Shown one piece after another: positions 1 to 11,438 of a stretch of 64,000 bases of DNA. Location of the stretch: the NCBI GenBank assembly GCA_016808115.1, contig JAEQBH010005407.1:30367-94366 (forward strand). Direction: 5' to 3'. Numbering within the stretch: position 1 is the stretch's first letter; each line of letters starts with the position of its first letter. The translations under genes and the position numbers were made by a program. Under the pieces are notes generated by a model that saw only the letters and a list, made by a program, of their open reading frames with translations, ran no database searches and had not been told where the DNA came from. Source of the stretch: Tetrastigma voinierianum. Lineage: Eukaryota > Streptophyta > Magnoliopsida > Vitales > Vitaceae.

Positions 1-1849
1 TAGAAGAAGATACGGTTCCAGCATCTTCTGTTTTATTAGGTTTTTAATTTCTCCAAATTTGAACTTAAACTTTTTATCAATTAGACAATAAATTAGCTTA
101 ATTTCACTGCCATATTTTAACGACGTTTCGAGCTTACTAACACAATAGTTATGACTAGACTTAAGTGAAATATTTGATAAAACACGAGGGGTTTTTCTTT
201 TTTTTGTCCCTTTACCCATCTGTAAATTGTAATGGAACACAATTCTGTTATTTTTAGGGTACTCAAGGAGAACATAAACCTGAATAAATAAATAAAACAA
301 GATAAAAGCTGTTTTTTTTTACTTTAAAGTAAAAGGGATGTTGTCTGTCCGTCCAGTCCCATCCGATCTAGGCCCGCTTACGTTTGGGCTTATCGGGCTT
401 TGATGTTGTTGGGTCATAGATGGGCTGGACTAGGCATGGATGGGACAAGTGATTTGTGTTGTTTTGGAAGTAATGGCGATGGATGGAGCTAGGGGTATAA
501 AATATCTTTTAGAAAAAAAAAAAAGTGATGGGTATCAACAACCAAATGAAGGTTTAAATTATCAGTTTGGTGTATGCTAATCTAAGCCTTAAGCCCAATT
601 GAGTTTAAACTTTATTTAAAATTAATATGGGTTTGATTGTTTGAAGTGTGAAGTACCTTTAAATTTTTCACTTAAAATATAATTAATGAGTTTAAATGCT
701 AAGTCAGTCAAAACCAAATAATAATTATTTCAAATGAAAACATAAATAAATAAGTTTGGTCCACATCATAATCGTAGCTGTCGTACTCTTAAGTTCTCAT
801 GTTTCGCGATATACGAAATAACATTTAAATCATATATTCAATTTTATTTTTCGTGATCCGAGTTTTACAATCGTTAGATTCACTTATGTTTGAGTAAAAT
901 TCGCATTTCAAGCAAATAAAATTTGATCTAGAAAGCTCGTTCACATATGTGAACGAGCTTTTTACACTTGAACCAAATTGTAAATTTTATCAAATTTTCA
1001 AACCCTAATGGAGGAGCGTTGAGTGGTCGATGATCATCGCGATAATTAGTGGCGTTTGGGAAGGAATGAAACAGTTTATTCATGAATACTCGACTCGACT
1101 CAAATTAATTGAGCTGAAACAACTCAGTAATTGAAAGAGCCTTTATCGCTCTCAAGACAGCACCTTGTCGTAAGCTTGAGTTCAAGATGCAAGACCTTAC
1201 TTAAATTGTTTACAGCTTAATCGAATTTTACAATTTTATAAATCAAGTCAATTTTGAGTCATATCGAAGCTCGGAAGATAATTATATATTAATTTTTAAT
1301 CGAAATAGCCAAAGTAGTTTCGATTATTTTTCTATAGTTTTGAACATCAAAACAAAACTCCAATCGAGCCTAGCTGTTTTAATCAAATCGCGCCTCAGCC
1401 ACCAAGATCAACTCAACTCAATTATACCCCTAGTGGCAATAGATGCCCAAAAGGGAGGTGGGCTTTCTGTGGGCTCATCTCCATCTATGCAAAATTTGCT
1501 GAAATCTATAACAGACAAGCCCAAAATCTCCAATCCCAAATTATCCTTGGGCCTATCATTATTTAATGGGCCCAATCGAACTAAAAAGGACCTGGTGAGA
1601 CCCTAAGGGTAAGTCCACTCTCTATGGTCTGTTGATGTGCTTCGGTTGCATGAAAAATATGCAACCAAAAACTAGAAGAAATGGCAAAACTATATGGGTG
1701 TGTGTGAAATGTAGAGTTAGCTAACCTATTACATAGCCTACTATACTATAATATATTGCATTAATATATATATATATATTAATTATCCACACTTGGGTAC
1801 GTGTCTGGGCCTATAACTCGAGCCCTTCATTGACTACAAAGTTATAGAT
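1..1849. other. AT-rich non-coding DNA left of the Copia element
   Basis: No coding region is recognisable. The stretch has homopolymer runs, GA/CT-rich patches and, at about 930-1,420, motifs built from repeated GAGCTCG/ACTCGACTC-like words that resemble decayed non-autonomous hAT-type elements; this last point is weak. A short open frame at 1,340-1,606 has no recognisable motif. Confidence 0.5.
932..961. repeat. Perfect 30 bp palindrome
   Basis: Two 15 bp half-sites (AAAGCTCGTTCACAT and its reverse complement) abut with no spacer at 946/947; all 15 pairs match. Such GCTCGTTCAC words are common inside plant non-autonomous hAT-like elements, so a transposon origin is likelier than a regulatory one. 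Confidence 0.9.
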
Positions 1850-1912
1850 TGTTATAATAATAAAAGAAAAAGTCTATTATGAATGTATTTATTACTTTAT
1901 TAATAAAAATCC

Positions 1913-1980
<68 letters not shown>

Positions 1981-2040
1981 GATATTTACGCTTCTTTTAT
2001 TCTTCGCTTTCTCACTTTTTTTCTTTTATTCTTTATAAGA
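1850..2040 (+). repeat. 5' LTR of the Copia element
   Basis: Starts TGTTATAATAA and ends CTTTATAAGA. It matches the 3' LTR at 10,620-10,817 at both ends and in the pyrimidine-rich final third. A (TA)n tract replaces the short CCCCTATATATATG of the 3' copy. Confidence 0.7.
1919..1976. repeat. (TA)n microsatellite, about 29 units
   Basis: Uninterrupted TA dinucleotides inside the Copia 5' LTR. The 3' LTR has only TATATATAT at the same place, so the tract expanded after insertion. Confidence 0.95.
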
Positions 2041-2054
2041 TGTTATCAAAGATT
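2041..2054 (+). other. Primer-binding site of the Copia element
   Basis: TGTTATCAAAGATT directly follows the 5' LTR. It differs from the usual plant Copia site for initiator tRNA-Met (TGGTATCAGAGC) by changes of the kind expected of old, decayed copies. Confidence 0.6.
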
Positions 2055-2469
2055 TAGAAATGCATGCATAAAAGCTCATAAAATCGCAGCGATTCGGTAG
2101 ATGCATTTTTTCATTTTTCCTTTCGTTTTTTCTTTTCTTAAAAGAAAATTTTATAGCCATAAGCTATAACCTAATTTATTCATGTTTTAAAGCTATGTAA
2201 ATCTAAGTCAAAAGATTTCTTAGCGTCATCGATTCATAACCTCGAAAACATTTAATTATTCTCTACGCGATGTGAATTATGAATTATCCATAAATTTCGC
2301 AAGTTCTCATTTAAACATTATCACTTGAGCTTAAATATATTATTATTATTAAAATTTTAAGTTATAATTTCTATAATTTCTTTCTTTATTCATACTATTA
2401 ATTATTTCGTAATCATCATATCACTAATAATTACGCTTCGATATTTCGTATTAATAATTATTTATCTTG

Positions 2470-3560
2470 GATATTGGATGCCGAAATCCACTTTAGATGC
2501 TACGAATCTCGGGAAATACCGTTAGTGCCACGAAATAATGCCACATCCCAAAGGTAATCGCAGTTTCTTTAATATTCCTTCATCATCATATTAATCGCGC
2601 CTCAAAAGTGAACATCTTACGCTCAAGGATCCATTGATTCTTCCTGAAAAGTCTGGAAGAAACTGGGTATTTACCATAAAAGATTGTAATACTTCCAAGG
2701 GCCCAAGTATGACGGGATTCATTTACGACTACAAGATTTTAAGTCGGCTAGTGACTATAACTCAACTCACTAAAATTACCACTAAAATTATATGTGAGAA
2801 AAGGTTTTGGATGAGATTGATGCTTGAGAAAACATATACCACTTTTCACGCCTAATATGCTAATGCAACAAAGAATATGTAAAACGCCGCTTTACCAACA
2901 TTACGGCGTAATCGCATGTCTCCTCAGGAAATTTTACAGTAATAATAAATTGTTATTCAAAATCACCAATCTCGCCCCCATCAATCTATATCATTGTTCA
3001 AGCCAATACCAATTCAAACTAATGACGCGGCTGGCGCGGCGTGAACATGAATGTTTTTGCTGGACAAGGCCGAGGTCAGAATAGTCGCCATATTCGAATC
3101 AAGGTGATTATAATCAACCTCACACAAGAAAACAACTTCAATAAACGGAAGTCGAATGATTCGTAAATATTATCTGAAATAAGAATCGTGCTACATAACA
3201 AAAGTATTTGGCGAGACCGAACGCCGCTACAGACGCGAACGTAAACATATCACGTGACTGTCAGACGACTAAAGATTCGGTCAATCTTTTAATCGTTCTC
3301 TCCATCAAAGGAAAAGGTAACTAAATTGAGACCAACTTTATTAATGGTTAAGGGACACTGGATCCTGATGATCCTTATCAAGTCTCCCTTCCCTTTAAGA
3401 AGCTAACAATCAAATTGATGACAATTTATCGATAACGATGACGCAATACCTTTAACTCGCTTTGATATCTCGACTTCTTTAAAGATTGAAAGCGGAAAAA
3501 ATCAATTACATTCGATCGGCCGATAGCAATATGCAGGCTATGATTAACATATATACTTAT
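2470..3560 (+). pseudogene. Copia gag remnant
   Basis: Broken frames encode a gag-like protein. Around 2,920-3,080 the words CEQNNKLLF-like and a glycine/arginine-rich stretch (AGQGRGQNSR, about 3,052-3,082) match the tail of plant Copia gag before its zinc knuckle. At 3,270-3,520 a segment resembles the linker that follows the knuckle (KGKG..ETNF, then TRFD.S.FF and HLIGD-like words). No frame is open for more than about 90 codons. Plus strand, same order as the parent element. The gag assignment is by motif recognition only; the zinc-knuckle cysteines are not readable. Confidence 0.65.
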
Positions 3561-3639
3561 TATGTTACTTTTTATTACATATTTAGTACAAATCGAGTTC
3601 TTCTATTTAAAATTTATCTTTCTTTTCAAGATATATGGA

Positions 3640-4400
3640 TTCATTCTCCCTGAGACATGCCTTTATTGAGTCACACACACAATCCTCACACAATTTTATC
3701 GCCAATTATCTCAGGTCCTGTTAATCCTAATTAAAGGCTCCTAAGAGCTACTATTATTCAAAATGGAACCAAGTTTCAAATTGATGATGCCCTTTATTCT
3801 AATAAATCTAATCGAATTTTACCTAGTTTCAAGAATATTCGCCCAAATTGAGTGATTGTTATCAAAATTACGACCATAACGGAAATGAGTATTTACTCAT
3901 TATCGGCAAAACAAATCTGAACAATTGATTTCTTCATCAAATGGATTATATCAAACAACTATTAGACCTCTTGAATCTCATGTCAGTTGCGAACTGTAAA
4001 TTCAATAACCCAAAAGCATTTTTTATCGCAGGCGAACGACTGGGACACCCGGACTTTCAATGATGCTGCTGAGGTTCAAATTTAACAAGTACCCATTAAC
4101 GAAAGCGCATGTGCTTTAAAATCTCATTATTTTAGTTGTATTGCTTGTTCTCAAGGCAAATTAATCATTAGACCATCTTTTACAAAGATTGCGTCTGAAT
4201 CCCATGCATTTCTAGAACGTATTAAAGGGGATACTCAGGCCTATTCTCCCCACCTCGTAATTTTTCATTATTTTACGCCTGACCGTGCATTGATTCATGC
4301 CACGTAGAGTACCGAATCAACAAGATTTATATCTTAGTATCTTATCGTCAGAGCAAAAGCACGTTAAGATAAATGATTCTGGGGTTTAACACAAAAGTAC
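3640..4400 (+). pseudogene. Copia GAG-pre-integrase and integrase N-terminal remnant
   Basis: In shifted frames the translation gives GLYQTTIRPLESH (about 3,940-3,985), RLGHPG-like (about 4,030-4,055), a CSQGKLIIRPS-like word (about 4,150-4,180) and LERIKGD (about 4,213-4,233). This is the GAG-pre-integrase and early integrase order of Copia Pol, the HLGH-type word being the zinc-binding start of integrase. The segment stops resembling Pol soon after 4,340. Integrase resumes at about 5,730, so the gene is interrupted by inserted DNA. Confidence 0.75.
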
Positions 4401-5725
4401 GAAGTTTTCTTGTACAAATGACTTACAATGAGCTAAACTGGTAACGAATTTTGGATTTTAAGGTTTGGTAAAACAGGGGAGTTGGATGGTTGGAAACTAA
4501 AATAAATCTATAAGAAAATAAGAAAATATTAAAAGAAATCTCCTCAAGTATCGATGTCGGCTTAGGATCCTAGTAATCGATAGGCTCTGGTCATTACCTC
4601 GCGTTGGGGAGGATGACCTATAGTTATCTCCTGAACCGGATCTTCATTTAGCTATAAAACCTAACCCAAGATAATTATCCTTTTGAAAAATGGTATTCAT
4701 TAAGCATCAGTGGTCATCGACAGTGAGGGCATGCCTCCTTGACCCACCTTACAATAACCCATAGAGGATAACTAGTGAATCTTAGTGGATCTAGCAATAA
4801 GCATCCACTAAACCCTAAAAGATTATCAAATAACGATCATTCAAGGTGAATGGAAGGGGTTACAACTAAGATTTGAAGAGAAAAACCAAAATAATGCTGA
4901 ATACCGGGCGTTGAAAGCATGAGAACCCTCCTGTTACACTCAGCCCCTTGCTCGCAGCTTCTCCTTCCTCTTCAAGGAAGAGAGAGTTTTAGCCGCTCAT
5001 CCTCCAAGTCATTATCCCCGAGGGTGTCTGCAGCCAAGAGGTGGAGAGAAACAGCAAAGCCGGAGGAAATGAGAAAAGCGAGAATAGTCAAAGTGGTTCC
5101 CGCCAATTTATTAACGATAAAGTTCGGAAACATAAAGGTGTGCCAGGCTTATATACGCCCACTAAGCAAAATTACAAAAAAAGAAAAAAATCAAAAGCTT
5201 TTACTAGGGATAAAATTGGAAGAAAACCAAAAAGGAAGCAACAGTCAACAAGTCAAACTGACAAAGATAAATGAACAAAGGGCTGGGAGAGGTGAATAAA
5301 GGGGTATGAGGTGAATCGCGACGCAGGAAGCAAATTTCTCGCAATCGTGTGAAATTTCCTCGCAGTTATGTAAATTTTGCAACCCTGCAAAATTTTTGCT
5401 GGGCTCCATTTTCTTTGTATTTTCTGCTCTTCTTTCCTTCTAGTCTCTGATCTGCAATGCTGAGTTTGACTCGAATTCTTTGTGTTTGGATCGACTCAAC
5501 AATTTTGGCATAAATAGCTTGCAAAACTACAAATTAGCCAAGCAAATGCGATCATAGTATCTGTGGACCTTACTGTGCAACCATGTTAATTACGCTAATT
5601 AGTACACAAAAGTGTCAACCGTAATAAACAAGCGTTCAAAATAACACTTTTGAAGACTAATCACGTGAACCATTGGGAGATGCCTCACGTGATGCCTTTT
5701 CTACCTGCACGTTGCATTTGCTGAA
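4400..5725 (-). mobile_element. Insertion inside Copia integrase, probable solo LTR or LTR fragment
   Basis: This stretch interrupts the integrase reading, which stops near 4,340-4,400 and resumes near 5,730. It has no Pol-like translation. Read on the minus strand it has a promoter-like GTATATAAGCC (about 5,140) followed by a pyrimidine-rich leader, as in plant LTRs. An open frame at 4,919-5,299 (126 codons) has no recognisable motif and is probably chance. Exact ends and a target duplication were not found, so the class is inferred. Confidence 0.4.
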
Positions 5726-5729
5726 TAGC

Positions 5730-6360
5730 CCAAATAATTGGCTAGGGCAAATTCTCATCATCATATCAAGACAATTCTTCTGGATAATGTTGGTGAATTT
5801 CATCTCAAGCCTTCCTTGATTATCAGATGTCAATCGAATAGATGTTCAATACTCACCCTCATGTTCATACTGTAATGGGTTATTGAATCCTTTATGAAAC
5901 GCTTTCTGCAATTAATTGCTGTAATTCATTACTTTTGAACACCAAATTGCCTTTATCTGGGCATGGGGCATGCTATTATTCATGTCGCGAATTTAATTTG
6001 CCTTTCATCCTACAACCAATTAAGATTTATCCCCATTATACTGCTCTAGGTTATCAACCTAATATTTCACATTTACGTGTTTTTGGTTGTGTTGTTTATG
6101 TTCCCCTTGCACCCACTCATTGAACTAAACTAGGTCCTCAACGCCGTCTTGGTATTTATGTTGGTTTTCAATATTTATCTATTATTAACTATATCGAAGC
6201 CTTACTATGAGGTTTTACCGCTTACTCAGATTTTCATTTTAATGAATATGTTTTCCGCCATTAAGGGAGAAAAGCCACCTGTAAGTATGGAGAGAAATTA
6301 CGTGACCGAATCATCTTTTTTTCTCATCTTCGAATTCCTCCCACAAAGCAATATGAATTA
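5730..6360 (+). pseudogene. Copia integrase core and C-terminal remnant
   Basis: LLDNVGEF (about 5,780) is the second catalytic aspartate region. After it come NGLLNP/ESF-like words at the glutamate site, then YTALGYQPNISHLRVFGC (about 6,040-6,095), VYVPLAP and QRRLGIYVGF (about 6,140-6,170), a very characteristic plant Copia run. Two or more frameshifts break it. It continues the integrase interrupted at about 4,400. Confidence 0.85.
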
Positions 6361-6399
6361 GAGGTCCAAAAGATAATTCATTTACAAAATCTTACAAAT

Positions 6400-6830
6400 C
6401 GATTGCCTGATGCATTTATTGATTCAACAAAGGTTACAAAATCACATATACCAACTACAAATATCTCAGCACGAATTGAAATTCCAATGGGAAAATTGAA
6501 ATATAGCGTGACCAATGAGCCTAAGCCACAATTAAAACGCGGACGACCTATTGGCTCAAAAGATACAATTCCTAAAAAAAATGAAAAGTGTTAAATTCAA
6601 TGCTTGTAAAGAGCATAAAAATGTGAAAGGATTAAATAATGAAATAATAACCCCTGCAGAGGCATCAATTGGACAATTATCTCATGAGATTGTATCGGTA
6701 CATAACAATGACGAGATATCTATTAATTATATACATAAGAAAAATATGGGATCAAATACGCACTTTATAAGAGATGCTTTTCTTTCCAAGGGCTGCGGAC
6801 ATCATAAGCAATGATGAAGAACAAGAGCCA
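6400..6830 (+). pseudogene. Copia integrase-RT linker remnant
   Basis: Two overlapping open frames (6,403-6,594 and 6,551-6,814) encode a basic linker with KRGRPIGSKDT (about 6,535-6,570), the usual spacer between integrase and reverse transcriptase in plant Copia Pol. They join by a frameshift near 6,570. No catalytic residues are expected here. Confidence 0.7.
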
Positions 6831-6839
6831 CAAAATATG

Positions 6840-7700
6840 AATGAATGTTGACGTCGAATGATTGGTTAAAATGGAAAGCAATTCAAATAGAGTTAAAATA
6901 CTATTAAACTAGGAGGTATTTGGACCAGTAGTTCAAAATGACCTAAAGATATAAAACATGTCTGGAGATCGATGGATTCTTTATACTAAATAGAAATGAG
7001 AAAATGAATTAGGATAAGATCGCCTAAGCTCCAAGGCTTCTCACAAAGACATGGAATTAATTATGAGGAGACATATTCTCCTATAATGGAGGCAACTACA
7101 TTTTGTTATTTAATATATTTAGCGATCTCCAAATGACTTTATATGTGGCTAATGGATGTAGTCACAACCTATTTATATGGATCTACTGATACTAATGTAT
7201 ATATGAAAATCCTTGAAGGATTCAAATTACTCAAGTAAATTTAATACAAAACCACGGAGCAGAGATCAATCAAGTTACAACGATCTTATATGGATTAAAA
7301 ACAATTGTCGAATGTAAAGTAATCATTTATGCGTGATTTTGCTCAAAGAAGGATATGTATCAATCCACCTCGCTTCATGCATCCACACACAAGAAAGTTG
7401 CAATTGGATTTGCAATTATTGCGGTATATGTGGATTATTTGAATTTGATTGAGACTCTTGAAAAGCTCATCAAAACAATTGACTACTTAAAGAAGGAATT
7501 TGAAATGAAAGATTTTGGGAAAACAAAATATTGTATCGGCCTGCAGATCGAGCATTGTTCAGATGGTGTATTAATCCATCAATCAACATATACAGAAAAA
7601 GTTTTGAAGCACTTTCATGGATAATCACACATTTAATCTCATGATGTGAATATTTATGACTCAAAGATCGCGCAAAGAAGAACGAGAATTGCTATCAGGC
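6840..7700 (+). pseudogene. Copia reverse transcriptase remnant
   Basis: The clearest part is 7,390-7,620: GFAIIAVYVDYLNLIET, where the YVDD catalytic motif now reads YVDY, then LKKEFEMKDFGKTKYC.GLQIEH and LIHQSTYTEKVLKHF. These are typical of plant Copia RT. Upstream, fragments such as PVVQNDLK.., GYVSIHL and DVVTTYLYG-like words (about 6,920-7,340) fit RT but are full of stops. Loss of one catalytic aspartate and many stops make it non-functional. Confidence 0.85.
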
Positions 7701-7835
7701 GTTATCATTTATAATTGACGATCATAAATTATATCACTTTCAACATGTTCTGAATAATTGATTACAGATACGTTCAACTGAACTAAGAGCATTGAACGAA
7801 ATAACATGTATTAAAAATATTCCGTAACATGTGAC

Positions 7836-8380
7836 ATGGATTATTTTATTCCAAACATCGGAACCATAATTTGGTTATGCAGATGCAGCTATCTTCTGAC
7901 CCTCACAGTGCTCAATCACATTAATGATATATATTTACTCTACGGAAATATTGCTATATCCTTGAGGTCTGTAAAACAAACAATGGTGGCCACCACCTCC
8001 AACTTGACCAAATGTTTGCCATGCAATGAAGTTTCACAAGAACGTGGTTTCTGGTCAGATCTATGATATAACACATTGGGACAATCACAGGATTATTATT
8101 TATCAAAAACACTCAACAGTATTATATGAAGATAATGCTGCGATATTGTGCAAGCTCAATGAGGATATATTGTGGTACAAGATCGAATCCGCTATACTGC
8201 TTTCACTCAAATTTTATACTCATGAACTCTTAACAAGCAGAAATTAATGCGCAAATGTGACAAGGTCTAGTGATAATCTAGAAGATTTGAGTTACAAAAG
8301 CCCCATTTAATTACACCATTCAAGAAACTGGTACACCGATTGCTAAAAGATCTTCAAAATGAAGCATTATGTCACTATCA
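7836..8380 (+). pseudogene. Copia RNase H remnant
   Basis: Fragments in different frames give GYADA-like (about 7,870), SLRSVKQTMVATTSN (about 7,957-8,005), TVLYEDNAAIL (about 8,120-8,150), KFYTHELLTS (about 8,208-8,240) and RSSDNLEDL (about 8,265-8,290). Together they are the RNase H and Pol C-terminal run of plant Copia. Copia coding ends near 8,440, where another LTR is inserted. Confidence 0.8.
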
Positions 8381-8442
8381 GGGGGATAATTGTTAAAGAT
8401 GTTGGTATATTGCAATCTTTTCCCCTTCGTCCAGGTTTTATC

Positions 8443-10538
8443 CATGACCCCCTTGGCGAGCGAAGGGGTGTGAATATCTTGGGACTCTTTACTTTTGGAC
8501 ATTGGTAGACGAGTCTTATAACTAAATCAAAATATTATATACAAAAATACAAAAATAAAACTACCACCGTAGTAGTGTTTGATGTCAACCACATACGATC
8601 TGAGTCTCATTTACATATACATATACAAAAAGCGTACATTTAAATTTCACAAAAATAAGAGCATGAAAACACGTGATGGACCCCCTCTGAAGTGTCTTTG
8701 CAGTATGCGGAGAAAGGTACGGACGTCCTCCTCTGTACCTATCACGGTTAAAACCCGTGCTAAGCAACGCTTAGTAGGAGAACATATGACTTATATGTAT
8801 ACACATGCACTAATACTCATTCCCAATTAAGCATATATGAAAGCAGATATACATTATGGATATAAGAATTCATGAATTCATATAACAAACAAATTTATAC
8901 ACATACTTGTACTTATAACGAGACTTATGCGTTCGGATCTCCCATAGGGTGGATCTTATGCTTGCCTCTGGAGGTACCCATGGAGTTTTTCTGAGGCTTA
9001 TCTTGAATAGAGGTACCCGTAGGTACTACAAAACTTGTACTTGTACAGAGGTACCCTTAGGTACATTCAGAGTAAAACGATGTACATTACTTTACTCTTA
9101 TTCGTCATTCAGATTCTTATCATATAACTGTTTGACTATTTAGACCAATAATAAGAAATGAGTAGGACACATCACAATAAGTACCCGAAGGTACGGTACA
9201 ATACTGAGGTGCCGTAGCACAAAGCAGGAGTGTCGAAACACTAATAGAGTGTGCTGTCGCACTAATAAGAGAGTACCGAAGTACTAAATGTGCCGAAGCA
9301 CGGTCATAGAGTGTCGTCGCACTAATCAGAGAGTACCAAAGTACTAATAAGAAATCACCCAGAAATTTAAATGTACGAAGGGCGGTCGAGAGAGTGTCGT
9401 CATGTCGGAAAATCTGAAGTACTATATGTGTCTGCCCATGTAACAGAGGTGTTGTGTCATTCCATATCCGGTCTTAGATAGTCCTACAATTATATGTGTT
9501 TAGAAACTTACTATCTTATCATAGGGGCATTAAGTTTGCCCGCTTTGTTGAAGCACAGGCAATGAGTCGCAGTCTAATTTTCCTTTGCCTTACAAATAGT
9601 AGCTACGATCGACATATGAATTGTATACGGTGTAGCATTGCTACCAGCGATTGGTGTACCGAGTTGCCCAAAGCCTCCCTCTTAGCTATGCCGCGTAGCC
9701 ATGCCACGTCGTGGCGTGGACCTACAATGCTGCTTGGGGTCCCTACGCCACGGCGTAGGACCCCCGAAATTGTCCAGATTTTGCTTATTTCGTCGCTTTG
9801 TCTAGAAAACCAACCAAAAACAAAAGGAAACCCATATACTCTCCAGAAAAACATCTCCTAAGTGTGTTCTAGCCCGACCAAAACCAAACATAGAGATTAA
9901 TTAGGGTTTTTCCAAACCCAAACTTAAATACTTGTAAGTTAGGTTAACTTCTAACACTGAATAGGTATCCATACATCATAAACCAAGAATCCATACTCAA
10001 GGGAGGATTCCATACTCATCTTATACAAACTAGGGTTTTACAAACCCAACTTTCCTTAAATCTAGGGTTAGGATTTAACTAAACCCTAGAATCAATACAA
10101 ATCCCATATAAATCCATACCAATCATACTATTCCATACAAATCCTTGCTATTCCATACTTATCCATACAAAAATAGTCTCCATACATTTCTTGGCTTCCT
10201 TCTCTTCTTCTTCTTCCTCTCTTCACGTATTTGCTCCCCCAAAATGAGAGACCAACTTAGTCTTCTCCCCTTTTGGTTTTTATTTTTAGCTTTATTTTGA
10301 TTGGGTCCTTGACTCATTTCTATTTTGCACCCTGATTTCCGTTATTCCACTTTGCCCATATAATTTTATCATCTCATGACTTTTTATATCTGTTTTGTAA
10401 TTCTACTTTACACTTGTATCTTGTACAAATTCTAGTTTAAGAAATTTTCTCACGTTTTCCAATATAAATTAGAAAATTCAAATTATCATAAATACACAAG
10501 CACGTTGAAAATGGTAGGGTATATTTCGAAGTGTTACG
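8443..10538 (-). mobile_element. Minus-strand LTR inserted in the Copia 3' end
   Basis: The right end read on the minus strand is (C/T)GTAACACTTCGAAATATA, matching the TGTAACACCCCAAAATATA start of the 3.9 kb LTR at 39,176. The left end on the minus strand ends GGGGGTCA. Its interior shares the LTR family's 'TAGGGTTT..AAACCCTAG' and GGTATGGA words and clusters of short GTACC/GGTAC and GTGCC/GGCAC inverted words (9,000-9,350). The nine bases GGTTTTATC occur on both sides (8,434-8,442 and 10,539-10,547). Copia sequence is continuous when the insert is removed. No internal region is seen, so it is a solo or truncated LTR. Confidence 0.65.
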
Positions 10539-10610
10539 GGTTTTATCTCCTTTGGGTTTCTTGGCAAGGTTTTTAATGAGACAGTACTAACTATCTAGTG
10601 ATGGTCATTC

Positions 10611-10817
10611 AAGGGGGAGTGTTATAAATAATTCATTGAGAAATGTGAATGACCACACATTTATCGGTGAATCATTATAGATGTACTTATTATTATATTA
10701 ATGAAGACCCCTATATATATGAGATCCCTGATAATGAAAGATAAGAAGAAAAAGGACCTTTAGAGTTCTCTCTTTGTTCTCTCAATTTCTTACTTTCTTT
10801 CTTCATTCTTTATAACA
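10611..10817 (+). repeat. Polypurine tract and 3' LTR of the Copia element
   Basis: AAGGGGGAG (10,611-10,619) is followed by TGTTATAAATAATTCATTG. The LTR runs 198 bp to TTCTTTATAACA. The stretch just before it (10,539-10,600, TTGGGTTTCTTGGCAAGG) is the conserved tail upstream of plant Copia 3' LTRs. Confidence 0.85.
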
Positions 10818-10889
10818 AAAAATAGATATTCTAAAATTTTATTATATACTAGCCTTTTTTTTTAAAGCAAATAAAGGTAATATTTTTGT

Positions 10890-11418
10890 TATTCTTGATC
10901 TGAAATGGCCTGCATTTTGAAATGGCCCAGATAGGAAAGTCTTGAAGCACGTATGAGAAGGCTGGGGTGTCTTCCCATAGACTAGCTTCAAGACGGCCCG
11001 TCTAGAGTTTTAGGTCCCCCAACCGGCCGTCTTACCAAATATGGGATGTTCGTTATGGATAGTACACGAGAATGAAAAATACGCAAAAGAAATATTTATC
11101 AGTAAATTTTCCAGTTTTCAAATCCCTTGTTTCTCGGAAGGTTAATTCTTAATAGGAAGGAAGAAGTTTTAACCCTAAAATTAAGAGATTTTATTTCTAA
11201 ATTAAGGGAAGATTAATAAACTGCGCCCTATAAATCAGGAAGATCTCCCAGGAGGTAAGGGCATTCGAAATGTGCTAAAACTCTTTGCTTCTTCTTCTCC
11301 GTTTTTCGTTGCCTTAATCATCGGAGAGGTGGCCGACACATCGTCGTTAGATCACCTTTTTTGCAGGTTCACATTGCGCTGCTAATGCTCGGAGGTTATG
11401 ACGATTAAGGTAAGAACA
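10890..11418 (+). repeat. 5' LTR of the Tat element
   Basis: Aligns by eye to 47,040-47,588: shared CCATAGACT, TTTCTCGGAAGGTTAAT, AATAGGAAGGAA, GGAGAAGATCT-like and ATGCTCGGAGG words in the same order. Ends TAAGAACA, directly before the primer site. The left edge is uncertain because the Copia 3' LTR lies close by. Confidence 0.75.
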
Positions 11419-11436
11419 ATTAGCGCCGTTTGTGGG
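11419..11436 (+). other. Primer-binding site of the Tat element
   Basis: ATTAGCGCCGTTTGTGGG follows the LTR end. It is a one-change variant of the TGGCGCCGT(C/T)TGTGGG site usual in Tat elements. The tRNA was not assigned. Confidence 0.7.
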
Positions 11437-11438
11437 AA

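Larger units (their letters stand above)
1850..10817 (+). mobile_element. Ty1/Copia LTR retrotransposon, decayed, with two insertions
   Basis: Short LTRs (1,850-2,040 and 10,620-10,817) both open with TGTTATAA and close with TTCTTTATAA(G/C)A. A primer-binding site follows the 5' LTR, and the polypurine tract AAGGGGGAG precedes the 3' LTR. Between them lie, in Copia order, gag, GAG-pre-integrase, integrase, RT and RNase H remnants on the plus strand, all with stops and frameshifts. Removing the insertions at about 4,400-5,725 and 8,443-10,538 leaves about 5.5 kb, a normal Copia length. TAGAT lies directly before the 5' LTR (1,845-1,849) and again at 10,823-10,827, five A residues past the 3' LTR, so the target duplication is tentative. 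Confidence 0.85.

Noticed and set aside
1340..1606. 88-codon open frame
   Set aside because: No recognisable motif, and the surrounding DNA looks like decayed non-coding sequence.
1879..2100. Open frame of isoleucine-tyrosine repeats
   Set aside because: It is translation of the (TA)n microsatellite in the Copia LTR.
4919..5299. 126-codon open frame, lysine- and serine-rich
   Set aside because: Lies inside the insertion in Copia integrase; no motif; an overlapping second frame exists. Probably chance.
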